Part shown: piece after piece, positions 8,495-17,196 of the stretch
Position numbering within the stretch: position 1 is the stretch's first letter
Layout: every line of letters starts with the position of its first letter
Notes under the pieces: model-generated
The model's database searches: none
Told to the model about the DNA's origin: nothing
Seen by the model: only the letters and a program-made list of their open reading frames with translations
From: Flavobacteriaceae bacterium
Lineage (GTDB): Bacteria > Bacteroidota > Bacteroidia > Flavobacteriales > Flavobacteriaceae
DNA length: 64,000 nt
NCBI GenBank assembly: GCA_003533785.1
Contig: DQCR01000031.1
Location: 17,045 to 81,044 of the forward strand
Reading direction: 5' to 3'
Program-made: the position numbers and the translations under genes

Positions 8495-9924
8495 TGATAG
8501 CAAACTCCCAACTACAAAACACTTTGGACCAACCGCACTTCAAAATAATTTCGGAAGCTGCGGATGCCATGGAAACTCCTTGTTATGTAATTGGTGGCTT
8601 TGTTAGAGATCTTTTTTTAAATCGAGTAAATTCAAAAGATATTGATATTGTTTGTTTAGGATCTGGAATTGCCTTGGCCGAAGCCGTTCAAAAGAAACTT
8701 CCCAAAGCCAAAAAAGTACAACTATTTAAATCCTATGGCACTGCAATGATCGATACGGGTACCACTGTTCTTGAATTTGTCGGCGCCCGAAAAGAATCTT
8801 ATACTCATGAAAGCCGGAACCCAGAGGTGGAGCCTGGCAGTCTGGAGGATGATCAAAATAGGCGTGATTTCACCATCAATGCATTGGCTTTGGGTTTGAA
8901 TCATAACACCTTTGGCGAACTTATTGACCCTTTCAATGGCTTGAAAGACCTCCGCAATCGATTGATCAAAACCCCTTTGGATCCTGAAATTACCTTTGAT
9001 GATGATCCGCTTCGAATGCTTCGAGCCGTTCGTTTTGCATCTCAACTCGACTTTGCTATTGAGTCCAATACTTTTAATGCCCTTTCAAAATATGCACAAC
9101 GAGTAGATATTATTTCAAAGGAACGTATCGTGGAGGAGTTACATAAGATTATAGCTACTACAAAACCCTCCAAAGGGTTTATTCTTTTGGAAAAAACGGG
9201 TTTGCTGCAAAAGGTGCTTCCAGAATTAACTGATCTAAAAGGGATTGAAGAAGTAGATGGTCACCGTCACAAAGATAACTTCTATCATACCCTTGAAGTC
9301 CTTGACAATATTTGTCCTCATACCAATAATATTTGGTTGCGCTGGTCCGCTTTACTTCACGATATTGGAAAAGCTCCTACAAAAAAATTGGTGCCCCTCA
9401 CAGGATGGACCTTTCACGGGCATGAATTCGTAGGAGCCAAAATGGTATATAAACTTTTTAAGCGGCTGAAAATGCCATTAAATGAGAAAATGAAGTATGT
9501 CCAAAAATTGGTGTTGATGAGTTCCCGACCTATCGTAATTGCGGAAGAAAAAATTACCGATTCAGCTGTTCGGCGACTGCTTTTTGATGCAGGAGATGAC
9601 ATCGACGATCTCATAACGCTCTGTGAGGCCGATATAACGACTAAAAACCCAAAACGTTTTACTCGATATCACAGAAATTTTCAAATTGTTAGAAAAAAAA
9701 TAACAGAAGTGGAAGCACGTGATCAGGTGCGTAATTTCCAACCCCCAGTCACCGGACAGATGATTATGAATTATTTCCAAATTGGCCCTTGCAAAGCCAT
9801 AGGAGTAATAAAAGAAGCCATTAAAGAAGCTATATTAGAAGGACGAATTCCTAATGAAATCGATGCTGCTATAGAAAAAATGAAAGAAGAAGGAATCAAA
9901 CTAGGTCTAAAATCCAATGACTAA
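8494..9924 (+). CDS. CCA-adding-type tRNA nucleotidyltransferase, HD domain
   Basis: A 476-aa class II nucleotidyltransferase of the CCA-adding/poly(A) polymerase group. The head domain has YVIGGFVRDLFL with the GG motif, KDIDIV with the two catalytic Asp, RRDFTINALALGL, and DDPLRMLRAVRFASQLDF. An HD domain follows with WSALLHDIGKAPT near residue 288 and HGHEFVG. The likely job is adding or repairing the 3' CCA of tRNA, which fits the neighbouring t6A synthase. Separating CCA-adding from poly(A) polymerase activity by eye is uncertain. The ATG at 8494 shares its A with the previous TGA; the ORF could also start at TTG 8491. Confidence 0.85.
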   Translation: MIANSQLQNTLDQPHFKIISEAADAMETPCYVIGGFVRDLFLNRVNSKDIDIVCLGSGIALAEAVQKKLPKAKKVQLFKSYGTAMIDTGTTVLEFVGARKESYTHESRNPEVEPGSLEDDQNRRDFTINALALGLNHNTFGELIDPFNGLKDLRNRLIKTPLDPEITFDDDPLRMLRAVRFASQLDFAIESNTFNALSKYAQRVDIISKERIVEELHKIIATTKPSKGFILLEKTGLLQKVLPELTDLKGIEEVDGHRHKDNFYHTLEVLDNICPHTNNIWLRWSALLHDIGKAPTKKLVPLTGWTFHGHEFVGAKMVYKLFKRLKMPLNEKMKYVQKLVLMSSRPIVIAEEKITDSAVRRLLFDAGDDIDDLITLCEADITTKNPKRFTRYHRNFQIVRKKITEVEARDQVRNFQPPVTGQMIMNYFQIGPCKAIGVIKEAIKEAILEGRIPNEIDAAIEKMKEEGIKLGLKSND

Positions 9925-10945
9925 TCACAATTACAAACGGTTGGTTTTAATCAATCTTGTTTTAGTATTTCTTGTTATTGCTGCTGGAGCTTTTGTTCGC
10001 ATGACAGGAAGTGGAATGGGATGTCCCGATTGGCCTAAATGTTTTGGCTACCTTATCCCTCCCACCGAGCGAGCGCAACTTGAATGGAAACCGCAGCACC
10101 AATACAAAGAGGGGCAAGTCATCATTATCAATGAAAGTCTTAGAGTCGTAAAAAAGGACTTCAATAGTAATGATACTTTTGATGAAACTCAATGGGCTCC
10201 CTATACCAAGCATGACTATTCCGTTTTTAATGTCTATCATACTTGGATTGAGTTCATTAATCGCTTGCTAGGTGCGCTCGCTGGGCTAGCTACCTTAGGA
10301 CTCCTTCTTGCCAGTGGCCTTCGATGGAAACAATCCAAATCCCTGTTTATGTGGTCCTTTTTAGTAGTTCTAGGCATGGGCTTTCAAGCTTGGTTGGGGA
10401 AAACGGTGGTAGACTCCAATTTACTTCCGGTAAAAATTACTATACATATGGCGATGGCACTACTTATTGTTGCTTTCCTCATTGTCCTATGGGATCGAGT
10501 ACAGCCAGAGGAAACATCGAAAAATCTTCAAAAACGTTTTGTAGGACTTACTTTCCTAGCTCTCCTATTGAGTCTTATCCAAATAGCTATGGGCACTCAA
10601 GTCCGGCAATTTGTCGATACTCAAATGCATCAATGGAATCTTTTACAACCTGAAAAATGGCTTCTGAACAGCCCCTTGGTATTCTATATTCATCGGAGTT
10701 TCTCTCTTTTAATATTAGGAGTCAATGGCTTTCTAGGGTGGCAGTTGTGGAAAAACAAAATGCACAACCCTACCTTATATTGGATCATTGGATGTATCGG
10801 ATTAGAAATGATTACCGGTGCTTCCATGTACTATTTTGACTTCCCCATCGCTTCACAACCGATTCATCTGGTCCTAGCTGCTCTGCTATTCGCTACTCAA
10901 TTTTATATTTTACTCCAACAAAAACCGCTAAAAGTTAGAAAATGA
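9917..10945 (+). CDS. ctaA: Heme A synthase, COX15/CtaA family
   Basis: A 342-aa membrane protein with about eight transmembrane helices. It oxidises heme O to heme A for cytochrome c oxidase. The first helix ends in RMTGSGMGCPDWPKCFG, the family signature with two Cys, near residue 25. Heme-ligating His candidates lie in HTWIEFINR, KITIHMAMALL, YIHRSFSLL and QPIHLVLAALL, the expected four-helix pattern. The soluble insertion after helix 1 (about residues 45-95) is long, as in other Bacteroidota and the COX15 type. It overlaps the preceding gene by 8 nt and the next by 4 nt, so it sits inside one translational row. Confidence 0.93.
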   Translation: MTNHNYKRLVLINLVLVFLVIAAGAFVRMTGSGMGCPDWPKCFGYLIPPTERAQLEWKPQHQYKEGQVIIINESLRVVKKDFNSNDTFDETQWAPYTKHDYSVFNVYHTWIEFINRLLGALAGLATLGLLLASGLRWKQSKSLFMWSFLVVLGMGFQAWLGKTVVDSNLLPVKITIHMAMALLIVAFLIVLWDRVQPEETSKNLQKRFVGLTFLALLLSLIQIAMGTQVRQFVDTQMHQWNLLQPEKWLLNSPLVFYIHRSFSLLILGVNGFLGWQLWKNKMHNPTLYWIIGCIGLEMITGASMYYFDFPIASQPIHLVLAALLFATQFYILLQQKPLKVRK

Positions 10946-11424
10946 TACTTCGAATCCGCATCATACTTGACGTAGAAGAAGACGTGTTCCGTGATCTCGA
11001 GATGGACCACCAAGCTACTTTGGAAGAATTTCACCTAGCTATCGCCCAATCTTTTGGATTTGCCGGTAGTGAAATGGCCTCTTTTTACCGCTCCAATGCG
11101 CAATGGGAACAAGGAGAAGAACTGCCTCTTATTGACATGGGAACAGGGGAGCCCCCCCAAGGTGAGACCCCTTTGGGTGCAGTATTTGAGGAAGAACAGC
11201 ACCACCTGATCTATGTCTACGACTTCATGGCTCTGTGGACTTTCTTTGTGGAAGTTATGGAAATTGTAGAACCCGCTCCAGGAATGAGCTATCCACACCT
11301 CGTTTTTGCGCAAGGAGAAGTCCCAGAAGAAGCCCCTGAAAAAAGTTTTGAAGGCGAGAACGAAAGCGAAGGAGAAGATGATTCAGAAATGAATTTTGAT
11401 GACGACCTAGACAGCTACTATTAG
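10942..11424 (+). CDS. pRiA4b ORF-3-family protein
   Basis: A 160-aa acidic soluble protein. The N-terminal half, MILRIRIILDVEEDVFRDLE, then ATLEEFHLAIAQSFGF and MASFYRSN, matches the plasmid pRiA4b ORF-3-like fold, a small domain of unknown function first named from a plasmid. The C-terminus (from about residue 125) is a low-complexity Glu/Asp tail. The start overlaps the ctaA stop by 4 nt. It is a chromosomal, apparently vertically kept member rather than a mobile gene. A role in heme or oxidase assembly is only suggested by position. Its stop interlocks with that of the convergent 11421-12485 gene. Confidence 0.75.
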   Translation: MILRIRIILDVEEDVFRDLEMDHQATLEEFHLAIAQSFGFAGSEMASFYRSNAQWEQGEELPLIDMGTGEPPQGETPLGAVFEEEQHHLIYVYDFMALWTFFVEVMEIVEPAPGMSYPHLVFAQGEVPEEAPEKSFEGENESEGEDDSEMNFDDDLDSYY

Positions 11425-12485
11425 TTGGAGAAAAGAGAGGTCATACTCACATTTTCATAATTTCGCTGTACAAAGTTTAGAGCGGATTCCATTACATCCC
11501 CCATGGAAGTACACTCCTTGAAAGCCGTGTCTTTAGTGAATTTATAGATTTCCGCCTTTAGATTCTTTAGATGATGAGGCAACGATAATTCCATTTTTTT
11601 CATCTCTTGTATCAACAGTTTGGTTCGTCGTTCAGTACTAATTAGACGTTTGGCCACAATAGATCGTTCTTCTATTTTGTATTGTTGAATGGAATCGGAA
11701 GTCAATTTCTCTTTCACCAATTTCATTATGGGTTGATTTTCTTTAAAAAATTGGGGACGGTAGACCGATAGTTTTCCTTCAAAACATTGTTGATCAAAAT
11801 CAATAGCTCGAATCTTATAAATGACTTGATCAAAATCATGAATAGGAATTATAACGTAATTATAGGCTCGCATATCTCCTAATAAGCGAATCATACAGCG
11901 TTCATTGAACTTTACGTATTCTTTCGCGATCTGTGCCTTTTGTGATTCTGTGCAGAACTGAAGATCATTGCGAATAAACTCATCCCCAGGTATCCCCGCA
12001 ATATGTTCTTCAATTAAGGTTTCTTTATTAATCAAAAAATTCAAATTGTAGGGAGAGAGCATGTGCTCAAATTCCAAACCACAAACTCGGGAAGCATCGG
12101 TTTTCTTCACATAAAAATAAGTGAAGTTATCATTGAGCATGTTTCGAATTTTGATTCGAAAGGGCTTGGAGTTACCAAAGGTGCAATAATCAATTGCATC
12201 TACATTCAAGTAAGGACTGGCTGACTCATTTCCATCGGAATGCAGCAGGGTATATATTTTCTTCAGGTCATAATCTATTCCCTCTCTTTCTGAATCGGTG
12301 TAATAGACGCGGACCCAAAGAGTATCTTCATCGTTCTGGTCGTAGACAGAAACGGAACCTGAGAATCGAAGCAAATCAGAATAGCTGATAGGCGTATCTA
12401 CCCAACGATTAAAAAACCGCAGGTATTCAATGAACGAATCGGTCAGCGTAAAAAAGGGTTTCTTTTGGGAGATCAACTTGTCCAT
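11421..12485 (-). CDS. Unrecognised 354-aa protein
   Basis: I do not recognise this gene. It is a soluble 354-aa protein with no signal or membrane segment. The middle holds EEHIAGIPGDEFI (about 157-169), then KFNERCMIRLLGDMRAYNY and YKIRAIDFDQQCFEG (about 223-237). A basic-acidic-hydrophobic order ending in IDFDQ is loosely like the catalytic and metal loops of HipA-like or other atypical kinases, but this is a guess. The C-terminal 90 residues are helical and Lys/Glu-rich. It is monocistronic with a TAACTTTG box 15 nt upstream. Normal codon use and an intact frame say it is a real gene. Confidence 0.75.
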   Translation of the reverse strand: MDKLISQKKPFFTLTDSFIEYLRFFNRWVDTPISYSDLLRFSGSVSVYDQNDEDTLWVRVYYTDSEREGIDYDLKKIYTLLHSDGNESASPYLNVDAIDYCTFGNSKPFRIKIRNMLNDNFTYFYVKKTDASRVCGLEFEHMLSPYNLNFLINKETLIEEHIAGIPGDEFIRNDLQFCTESQKAQIAKEYVKFNERCMIRLLGDMRAYNYVIIPIHDFDQVIYKIRAIDFDQQCFEGKLSVYRPQFFKENQPIMKLVKEKLTSDSIQQYKIEERSIVAKRLISTERRTKLLIQEMKKMELSLPHHLKNLKAEIYKFTKDTAFKECTSMGDVMESALNFVQRNYENVSMTSLFSN

Positions 12486-12500
12486 AGCAGTGTTTTACTT

Positions 12501-12508
12501 CAAAGTTA
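12501..12508 (-). promoter_or_regulatory. Putative -7 box of the 354-aa gene
   Basis: On the minus strand TAACTTTG, a TAnnTTTG element 15 nt before the ATG at 12485. Confidence 0.4.
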
Positions 12509-12619
12509 GTATCTTTTAGGGAACCGTGCTTCGCCAAAAACTTTGCTTTTCACTAGGGACAGAATTATTTAACCCGGCGGAAATGTGTAAACTGGAATTG
12601 ATTTTAACCACTTTGGTCT

Positions 12620-12627
12620 TATTTTTA
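12620..12627 (+). promoter_or_regulatory. Putative -7 box of GNAT gene
   Basis: TATTTTTA (one mismatch to TAnnTTTG) only 4 nt before the GTG start at 12632, so transcription would begin at or next to the start codon. ACTTTGG at 12610-12616 is too close to be a -33 element. Confidence 0.35.
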
Positions 12628-12631
12628 CTTA

Positions 12632-13171
12632 GTGAAAGATGGAATAGAGATCTATTTTTTGTCTGAAAATCAAGCAAAAGAAGTATTTATTGAAGACTTG
12701 TGTCAGATGGTTAATGCCGCTTATCTCCCTGCCGAAAAAGGAATGTGGATGAATGACTTCCCACGCACCCACATGGATGAAATGAGAATGTTTATTCAGC
12801 AAGGTCGTGTTCTTGTTGCGGAATTAGGGGGTGAAATCGTAGGTTTAGTTGTGGTTCAATTAATGGTCGCCGAACGGATGGCAGAATTTGGGATGCTGGT
12901 TTCTGCGCCATACTATCAAAAATTGGGCATTGGCACCCAACTTATAGAAAAGGTGGAAGTATGGGCCAAAGCGCAACAACTCCCCCGGCTTCGACTGGAA
13001 CTATTGACTCCAAAAAAATGGAAGCATCCAAAAAAAGAACAGTTAAAGAAATGGTATCGAAAGATTGGCTTCCGACCTGCACATACAGAACCCTTTGAAA
13101 ACAGGTACCCCGAGGCCGCAGAGAAACTCAAAACCCCTTGTGATTTTACGATCTGGCTTAAAGATATTTGA
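12632..13171 (+). CDS. GNAT family N-acetyltransferase
   Basis: A 179-aa acetyl-CoA-dependent transferase. The GNAT core is clear: VAELGGEIVGLVVVQ (strands 2-4), EFGMLVSAPYYQKLGIGTQLI with the acetyl-CoA Q-x-x-G-x-G loop near residues 96-102, then KWYRKIGFRPAHTEPF (strand 6-7 region). Substrate unknown. The start is GTG 12632; no in-frame ATG precedes the first strand. A TATTTTTA box ends 4 nt before it, so the message may be leaderless. It stands 93 nt before uvrB on the same strand, but uvrB has its own promoter-like box. Confidence 0.87.
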   Translation: MKDGIEIYFLSENQAKEVFIEDLCQMVNAAYLPAEKGMWMNDFPRTHMDEMRMFIQQGRVLVAELGGEIVGLVVVQLMVAERMAEFGMLVSAPYYQKLGIGTQLIEKVEVWAKAQQLPRLRLELLTPKKWKHPKKEQLKKWYRKIGFRPAHTEPFENRYPEAAEKLKTPCDFTIWLKDI

Positions 13172-13242
13172 AGTGATTTGGGGAGAGTAAAGTATAGAAA
13201 TCAAAAAAAGATCGGAACACCTCTTATCTGGTAATGAATGGC

Positions 13243-13250
13243 TATTTTTG
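13243..13250 (+). promoter_or_regulatory. Putative -7 box of uvrB
   Basis: TATTTTTG, a perfect TAnnTTTG element, 14 nt before the uvrB ATG. No obvious -33 TTG at the right distance. Confidence 0.4.
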
Positions 13251-13264
13251 AAGCTTGATACGCT

Positions 13265-15259
13265 ATGAAGTTTACTATTGAATCCCCTTTTTCGCCCACT
13301 GGAGACCAGCCCCAAGCCATTAAGGAGATTGTTTCTGCTTTCCAAGCCCAAGATTCTTATGTTACCCTTCAAGGAGTTACTGGATCAGGAAAAACTTTTA
13401 CAGTGGCCAATGTGGTGGAACAATTGCAGCGTCCAACCCTCGTCCTAGCACATAACAAGACGTTAGCCGCACAACTCTATTCTGAGTTTAAGCAATTTTT
13501 TCCCAACAATGCTGTTGAGTATTTCGTCTCCTATTATGACTATTATCAACCCGAAGCATATATTCCGGTAACCGGTACTTATATAGAAAAAGACCTTTCC
13601 ATCAATGAGGAAATTGAAAAGTTACGACTAAGTACTACTTCTTCCCTTCTATCGGGCCGACGAGATGTGTTAGTAGTTGCTTCCGTTTCTTGCTTATATG
13701 GAATTGGAAATCCTCAAGAATTTCAAAAAAATGTTATTGAACTACAACGCGACCAGGTCCTCTCTCGCACTCAATTGCTCCATCGCTTGGTACAGAGCCT
13801 CTATTCCCGAACAACAGGAGAGTTTAGTCGAGGGAATTTTAAAGTCCAAGGGGATGTCATTTCAATCTTCCCAGGCTATGCTGACACCGCTTTTCGAATT
13901 CACTTTTTTGGAGATGAAATTGAAGAAATAGAAGCCTTCGATCCAATCAATAATCAAACCCTGAGTCAATTTGACCGCATCACTATCTACCCGGCTAATA
14001 TTTTTGTAACCAGTCCCGATCTGTTGCAGAATGCCATTATACAAATACAGGACGACTTAGTAAAACAGATTGACTATTTCAAAGAGATTGGCAAGCCGCT
14101 GGAGGCGAAACGCCTTCAAGAACGCACCGAATTTGATTTGGAGATGATTCGAGAACTGGGGTATTGTTCGGGGATTGAGAACTATTCTCGTTATTTGGAT
14201 GGTCGGGCTCCCGGAACACGACCTTTTTGTTTGCTAGATTATTTTCCCGATGATTATTTAATGGTAGTGGATGAAAGTCACGTCACGATTTCACAAGTCC
14301 ATGCTATGTATGGCGGAGACAGGAGTCGAAAAGAAAACTTAGTTGAATATGGTTTTCGTTTGCCAGCTGCAATGGATAATCGCCCTTTGAAATTTGAAGA
14401 ATTTGAAGGCTTGCAAAATCACGTTCTCTATGTGAGTGCTACTCCTGCAGACTATGAGTTAAAAAAAACTGAGGGGGTGTTCGTGGAACAAGTTATTCGT
14501 CCTACAGGGCTTTTGGACCCACTTATTGAAGTACGCCCCAGTCTAAATCAGATTGATGATCTCATTGAAGAAATTCAACAACGGGTGGAAGTGGAAGAAC
14601 GTGTTCTGGTGACTACTTTGACCAAGCGCATGGCAGAGGAATTGACGAAATATTTACTCCGGGTTCAAATACGGACTCGATATATCCACAGTGATGTCGA
14701 TACACTAGAACGGGTAGAAATTATGCAAGATCTTCGCAAAGGAGTTTTTGATGTCTTGGTGGGAGTCAACCTGCTGCGGGAAGGGTTGGACTTACCAGAG
14801 GTGTCTTTAGTTGCTATCATTGATGCTGATAAAGAAGGGTTTCTTCGCAGCAATCGCTCTTTGACACAAACGGTCGGACGCGCCGCAAGAAACGTTAACG
14901 GAAAAGCCATAATGTATGCCGATACGGTGACCAACAGCATGCAAAAAACCATCGATGAAACCAATTATCGAAGGGAAAAACAAATGGCATATAATACAGA
15001 AAATAAACTCACACCAAAAGCATTAAATAAATCCCTAGATAATGCTTTGTCTAAGAATTCGGTAGCCACCTATGTGCAAGAACGAGAGGCGCGAAAAGCT
15101 GCCGAGGCTGAACATCGTTATGAAACTCCCGAAGAACTAGAACAAAAGATTCGCGAGGTTCGAAAAGCCATGGAAAAAGCGGCCAAAGAGTTGGATTTTA
15201 TTCAAGCGGCACACTTACGTGATGAGATTCAAAGCCTACAAAATCAATTGAACTCATAA
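13265..15259 (+). CDS. uvrB: UvrABC excinuclease subunit B
   Basis: A 664-aa helicase-like DNA damage verifier of nucleotide excision repair, loaded by UvrA and then recruiting UvrC. The sequence shows Walker A GVTGSGKT (38-45), the damage-probing beta hairpin YYDYYQPEAYIP near residue 95, Walker B-type VVDESHV near residue 337, and the helicase C motifs (HSDVDTLERVEIM, GVNLLREGLDLPEVSLV, QTVGRAARN). A C-terminal UVR coiled coil (EELEQKIREVRKAMEKAAKE) closes it. Full length for the family. It ends 2 nt before a strong terminator. Confidence 0.98.
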   Translation: MKFTIESPFSPTGDQPQAIKEIVSAFQAQDSYVTLQGVTGSGKTFTVANVVEQLQRPTLVLAHNKTLAAQLYSEFKQFFPNNAVEYFVSYYDYYQPEAYIPVTGTYIEKDLSINEEIEKLRLSTTSSLLSGRRDVLVVASVSCLYGIGNPQEFQKNVIELQRDQVLSRTQLLHRLVQSLYSRTTGEFSRGNFKVQGDVISIFPGYADTAFRIHFFGDEIEEIEAFDPINNQTLSQFDRITIYPANIFVTSPDLLQNAIIQIQDDLVKQIDYFKEIGKPLEAKRLQERTEFDLEMIRELGYCSGIENYSRYLDGRAPGTRPFCLLDYFPDDYLMVVDESHVTISQVHAMYGGDRSRKENLVEYGFRLPAAMDNRPLKFEEFEGLQNHVLYVSATPADYELKKTEGVFVEQVIRPTGLLDPLIEVRPSLNQIDDLIEEIQQRVEVEERVLVTTLTKRMAEELTKYLLRVQIRTRYIHSDVDTLERVEIMQDLRKGVFDVLVGVNLLREGLDLPEVSLVAIIDADKEGFLRSNRSLTQTVGRAARNVNGKAIMYADTVTNSMQKTIDETNYRREKQMAYNTENKLTPKALNKSLDNALSKNSVATYVQEREARKAAEAEHRYETPEELEQKIREVRKAMEKAAKELDFIQAAHLRDEIQSLQNQLNS

Positions 15260-15261
15260 AA

Positions 15262-15283
15262 AAAGCGCCCCTAAAGGCGCTTT
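15262..15283. terminator. Bidirectional terminator between uvrB and hsp20
   Basis: An 8-bp perfect stem AAAGCGCC/GGCGCTTT with a 6-nt loop, flanked by A-runs on the left and TTT then A-rich sequence on the right. It sits between convergent genes and can serve both strands; the minus-strand reading has the better U-tract. Confidence 0.85.
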
Positions 15284-15302
15284 ACAAAAACAATTGATTT
15301 AA

Positions 15303-15728
15303 CTATCGAATGCGAATGGATTTTTTCGCATCTTGAAGCATTTCTTTCTTTTTGGGAAGTTTTACTTCTAAGATTCCTTCCCTGTATTGGGCTTCAATTT
15401 TTTTACTGTCTACACTCTCTGGAATGGTGAAAGTTCGACGAAAAGAAAGATATCCATACTCTTTTCTTGTGTACTGAGCATCTTCTTCAGCAGCTGCATC
15501 GGATTGGGAACTGATAGACAGTATGTCCTTTTCTACTTCTACTTGAAGATCTTCTTTTTTGACCCCTGGTGCAGCGAGTTCCAACAAAAACGATGTGTCT
15601 GTTTCTTGAATATTTACCGCAGGCAATTGCTTGGTTGGCAAGGTTGAAGATGGTAACCATTCATTAGAAAGCCATTCATCAAATAAAGCCGGGAAAAAAG
15701 GACTGTTATGTTTTCGTACTAAATTCAT
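15303..15728 (-). CDS. Small heat shock protein, Hsp20/alpha-crystallin
   Basis: A 141-aa ATP-independent holdase chaperone. The N-terminal region (MNLVRKHNSPFFPALFDEWL) is the aromatic flexible arm. The alpha-crystallin domain runs from about residue 38 (PAVNIQETDTSFLLELAAPG) to the end, with KEDLQVEVEKDILSIS, EYGYLSFRRTF and the closing YREGILEVKLPKK. The short basic tail KKSIRIR carries the IxI-type oligomerisation motif. The start is ATG 15728; the frame stays open to 15779 but that extension is not family-like. The gene is monocistronic, as usual for a stress gene, with no recognisable TAnnTTTG box. Confidence 0.94.
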   Translation of the reverse strand: MNLVRKHNSPFFPALFDEWLSNEWLPSSTLPTKQLPAVNIQETDTSFLLELAAPGVKKEDLQVEVEKDILSISSQSDAAAEEDAQYTRKEYGYLSFRRTFTIPESVDSKKIEAQYREGILEVKLPKKKEMLQDAKKSIRIR

Positions 15729-15837
15729 TGTATTAAATTTTAAGGTTATACAAACAAACCAGTACAAAGGAGATACCAACTCTTACACTGTGCCAATATG
15801 GCGGTAATGATACGAAAATGAATGCCAATATGGCAGT

Positions 15838-17028
15838 TTATAGAACAGATTGGACTTTTTGAGCGGCTTCTTCAAAAGCAGTAGCGGAAAGAACATTCAG
15901 ACCAGAAGCATCGATTAACTCTTTTGCTTGCTCAGCATTGGTCCCCTGTAGACGAACTATAATGGGTACTTTGATAGCATCACCCATATTTTGATAGGCA
16001 TCTACAATGCCTTGGGCTACACGATCGCAACGGACGATCCCACCAAAGATATTAACCAATATGGCTTTCACTTTCGGGTCCTTTAAAATCAATCGAAAGG
16101 CAGTTTCAACCCGAGCGGCATCGGCAGTTCCACCAACGTCTAAAAAGTTTGCGGGGTCTCCACCCGATTGCTTGATTAGATCCATAGTAGCCATTGCCAA
16201 ACCTGCTCCGTTAACCATACAGCCTACATTACCATCTAGATCAACGTAATTTAGTCCCGCTTCGTTGGCCTCAATTTCAACAGGATTTTCTTCTTTTAAG
16301 TCCCGAAGTTCCGCATAGTCTTTATGCCGAAATAAGGCATTATCATCTAACGTGACTTTGGCATCGACGGCCATGATTTTGTCGTCTGAAGTTTTGAGTA
16401 CAGGATTAATTTCAAATAAGGAAGCATCGGAGCCCACATAGGCCTTATATAGCGCCGATACAAATTTTGTCATTTCCTTAAAGGCAAATCCCGATAAGCC
16501 CAGATTGAAGGCTATTTTACGGGCCTGAAAAGCTTGTAAACCCAGTGATGGATCAATTTCTTCGGTGAAAATCAAATGGGGGGTTTTTTCAGCAACTGCC
16601 TCAATATCCATCCCCCCTTCAGTGGAATACATAATCATATTTTTCCCTGAAGCACGATTGAGTAATACCGACATATAGATTTCACTGGTTTCAGATTCAC
16701 CTGGATAGTATACGTCTTCAGCAATGAGTATCTGGTGGACTGTCTTTCCTTCTGGGGGTGTTTGCGGAGTAATCAATTGCATTCCGATGATTTCCTGTGC
16801 AATGGATTTAACTTCATCTAACGTTTTGGCTAATTTGACCCCGCCCCCTTTTCCTCTTCCTCCCGCATGGATTTGGGCTTTGATCACATGCCAAGCAGTA
16901 CCGGTACTTTCTGTGAGAGATTGGGCCGCTTCTACAGCTTTTTTGGGACTGTCGGCGACGATCCCTCTTTGTACATTCACCCCAAAACTAGCGAGTATTT
17001 CTTTCCCTTGATATTCGTGTAAATTCAT
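15838..17028 (-). CDS. sucC: Succinyl-CoA synthetase beta subunit (ADP-forming)
   Basis: A 396-aa subunit of the TCA-cycle ligase converting succinyl-CoA, ADP/GDP and Pi to succinate. The start MNLHEYQGKEIL is the classic N-terminus. An ATP-grasp domain follows (KAQIHAGGRGKGGGVKLA near residue 46). The CoA-ligase domain has GCMVNGAGLAMATMD, NFLDVGGTAD and NIFGGIVRCD at the nucleotide- and phosphate-binding power helix. The alpha subunit is not adjacent in this window, as is common in Bacteroidota. A -7 box and a 15-bp palindrome lie directly upstream. Confidence 0.97.
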   Translation of the reverse strand: MNLHEYQGKEILASFGVNVQRGIVADSPKKAVEAAQSLTESTGTAWHVIKAQIHAGGRGKGGGVKLAKTLDEVKSIAQEIIGMQLITPQTPPEGKTVHQILIAEDVYYPGESETSEIYMSVLLNRASGKNMIMYSTEGGMDIEAVAEKTPHLIFTEEIDPSLGLQAFQARKIAFNLGLSGFAFKEMTKFVSALYKAYVGSDASLFEINPVLKTSDDKIMAVDAKVTLDDNALFRHKDYAELRDLKEENPVEIEANEAGLNYVDLDGNVGCMVNGAGLAMATMDLIKQSGGDPANFLDVGGTADAARVETAFRLILKDPKVKAILVNIFGGIVRCDRVAQGIVDAYQNMGDAIKVPIIVRLQGTNAEQAKELIDASGLNVLSATAFEEAAQKVQSVL

Positions 17029-17042
17029 AGAATCTGATTCTA
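17028..17042. promoter_or_regulatory. 15-bp palindrome at the sucC start
   Basis: TAGAATCTGATTCTA, a perfect 7-bp inverted repeat about a single T. It sits between the predicted -7 box and the sucC ATG and shares one base with the start codon. The position suits an operator or a start-site hairpin; no regulator is identified. Confidence 0.4.
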
Positions 17043-17045
17043 GTA

Positions 17046-17053
17046 CAAAATTA
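17046..17053 (-). promoter_or_regulatory. Putative -7 box of sucC
   Basis: On the minus strand TAATTTTG, a TAnnTTTG element 17 nt before the ATG. A TTTG at 17083-17086 lies farther than the usual 19-23 nt. Confidence 0.4.
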
Positions 17054-17196
17054 AGGAATCTCCTCTGAGTGGCACAGAAATCCAAATATTTAATCTGTTG
17101 TATTTATAACATTTTGTTTTTATTTTATAAATTAAATTGAGCAAGTCTTTCAATCCGTAGAAACTTCTTTACTTTTATATTCTAATAAGTGTAGAT

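Noticed and set aside
10942-11424. A mobile element, suggested by the plasmid name of the family
   Set aside because: There are no inverted repeats, transposase or target duplication, and the gene overlaps core neighbours.
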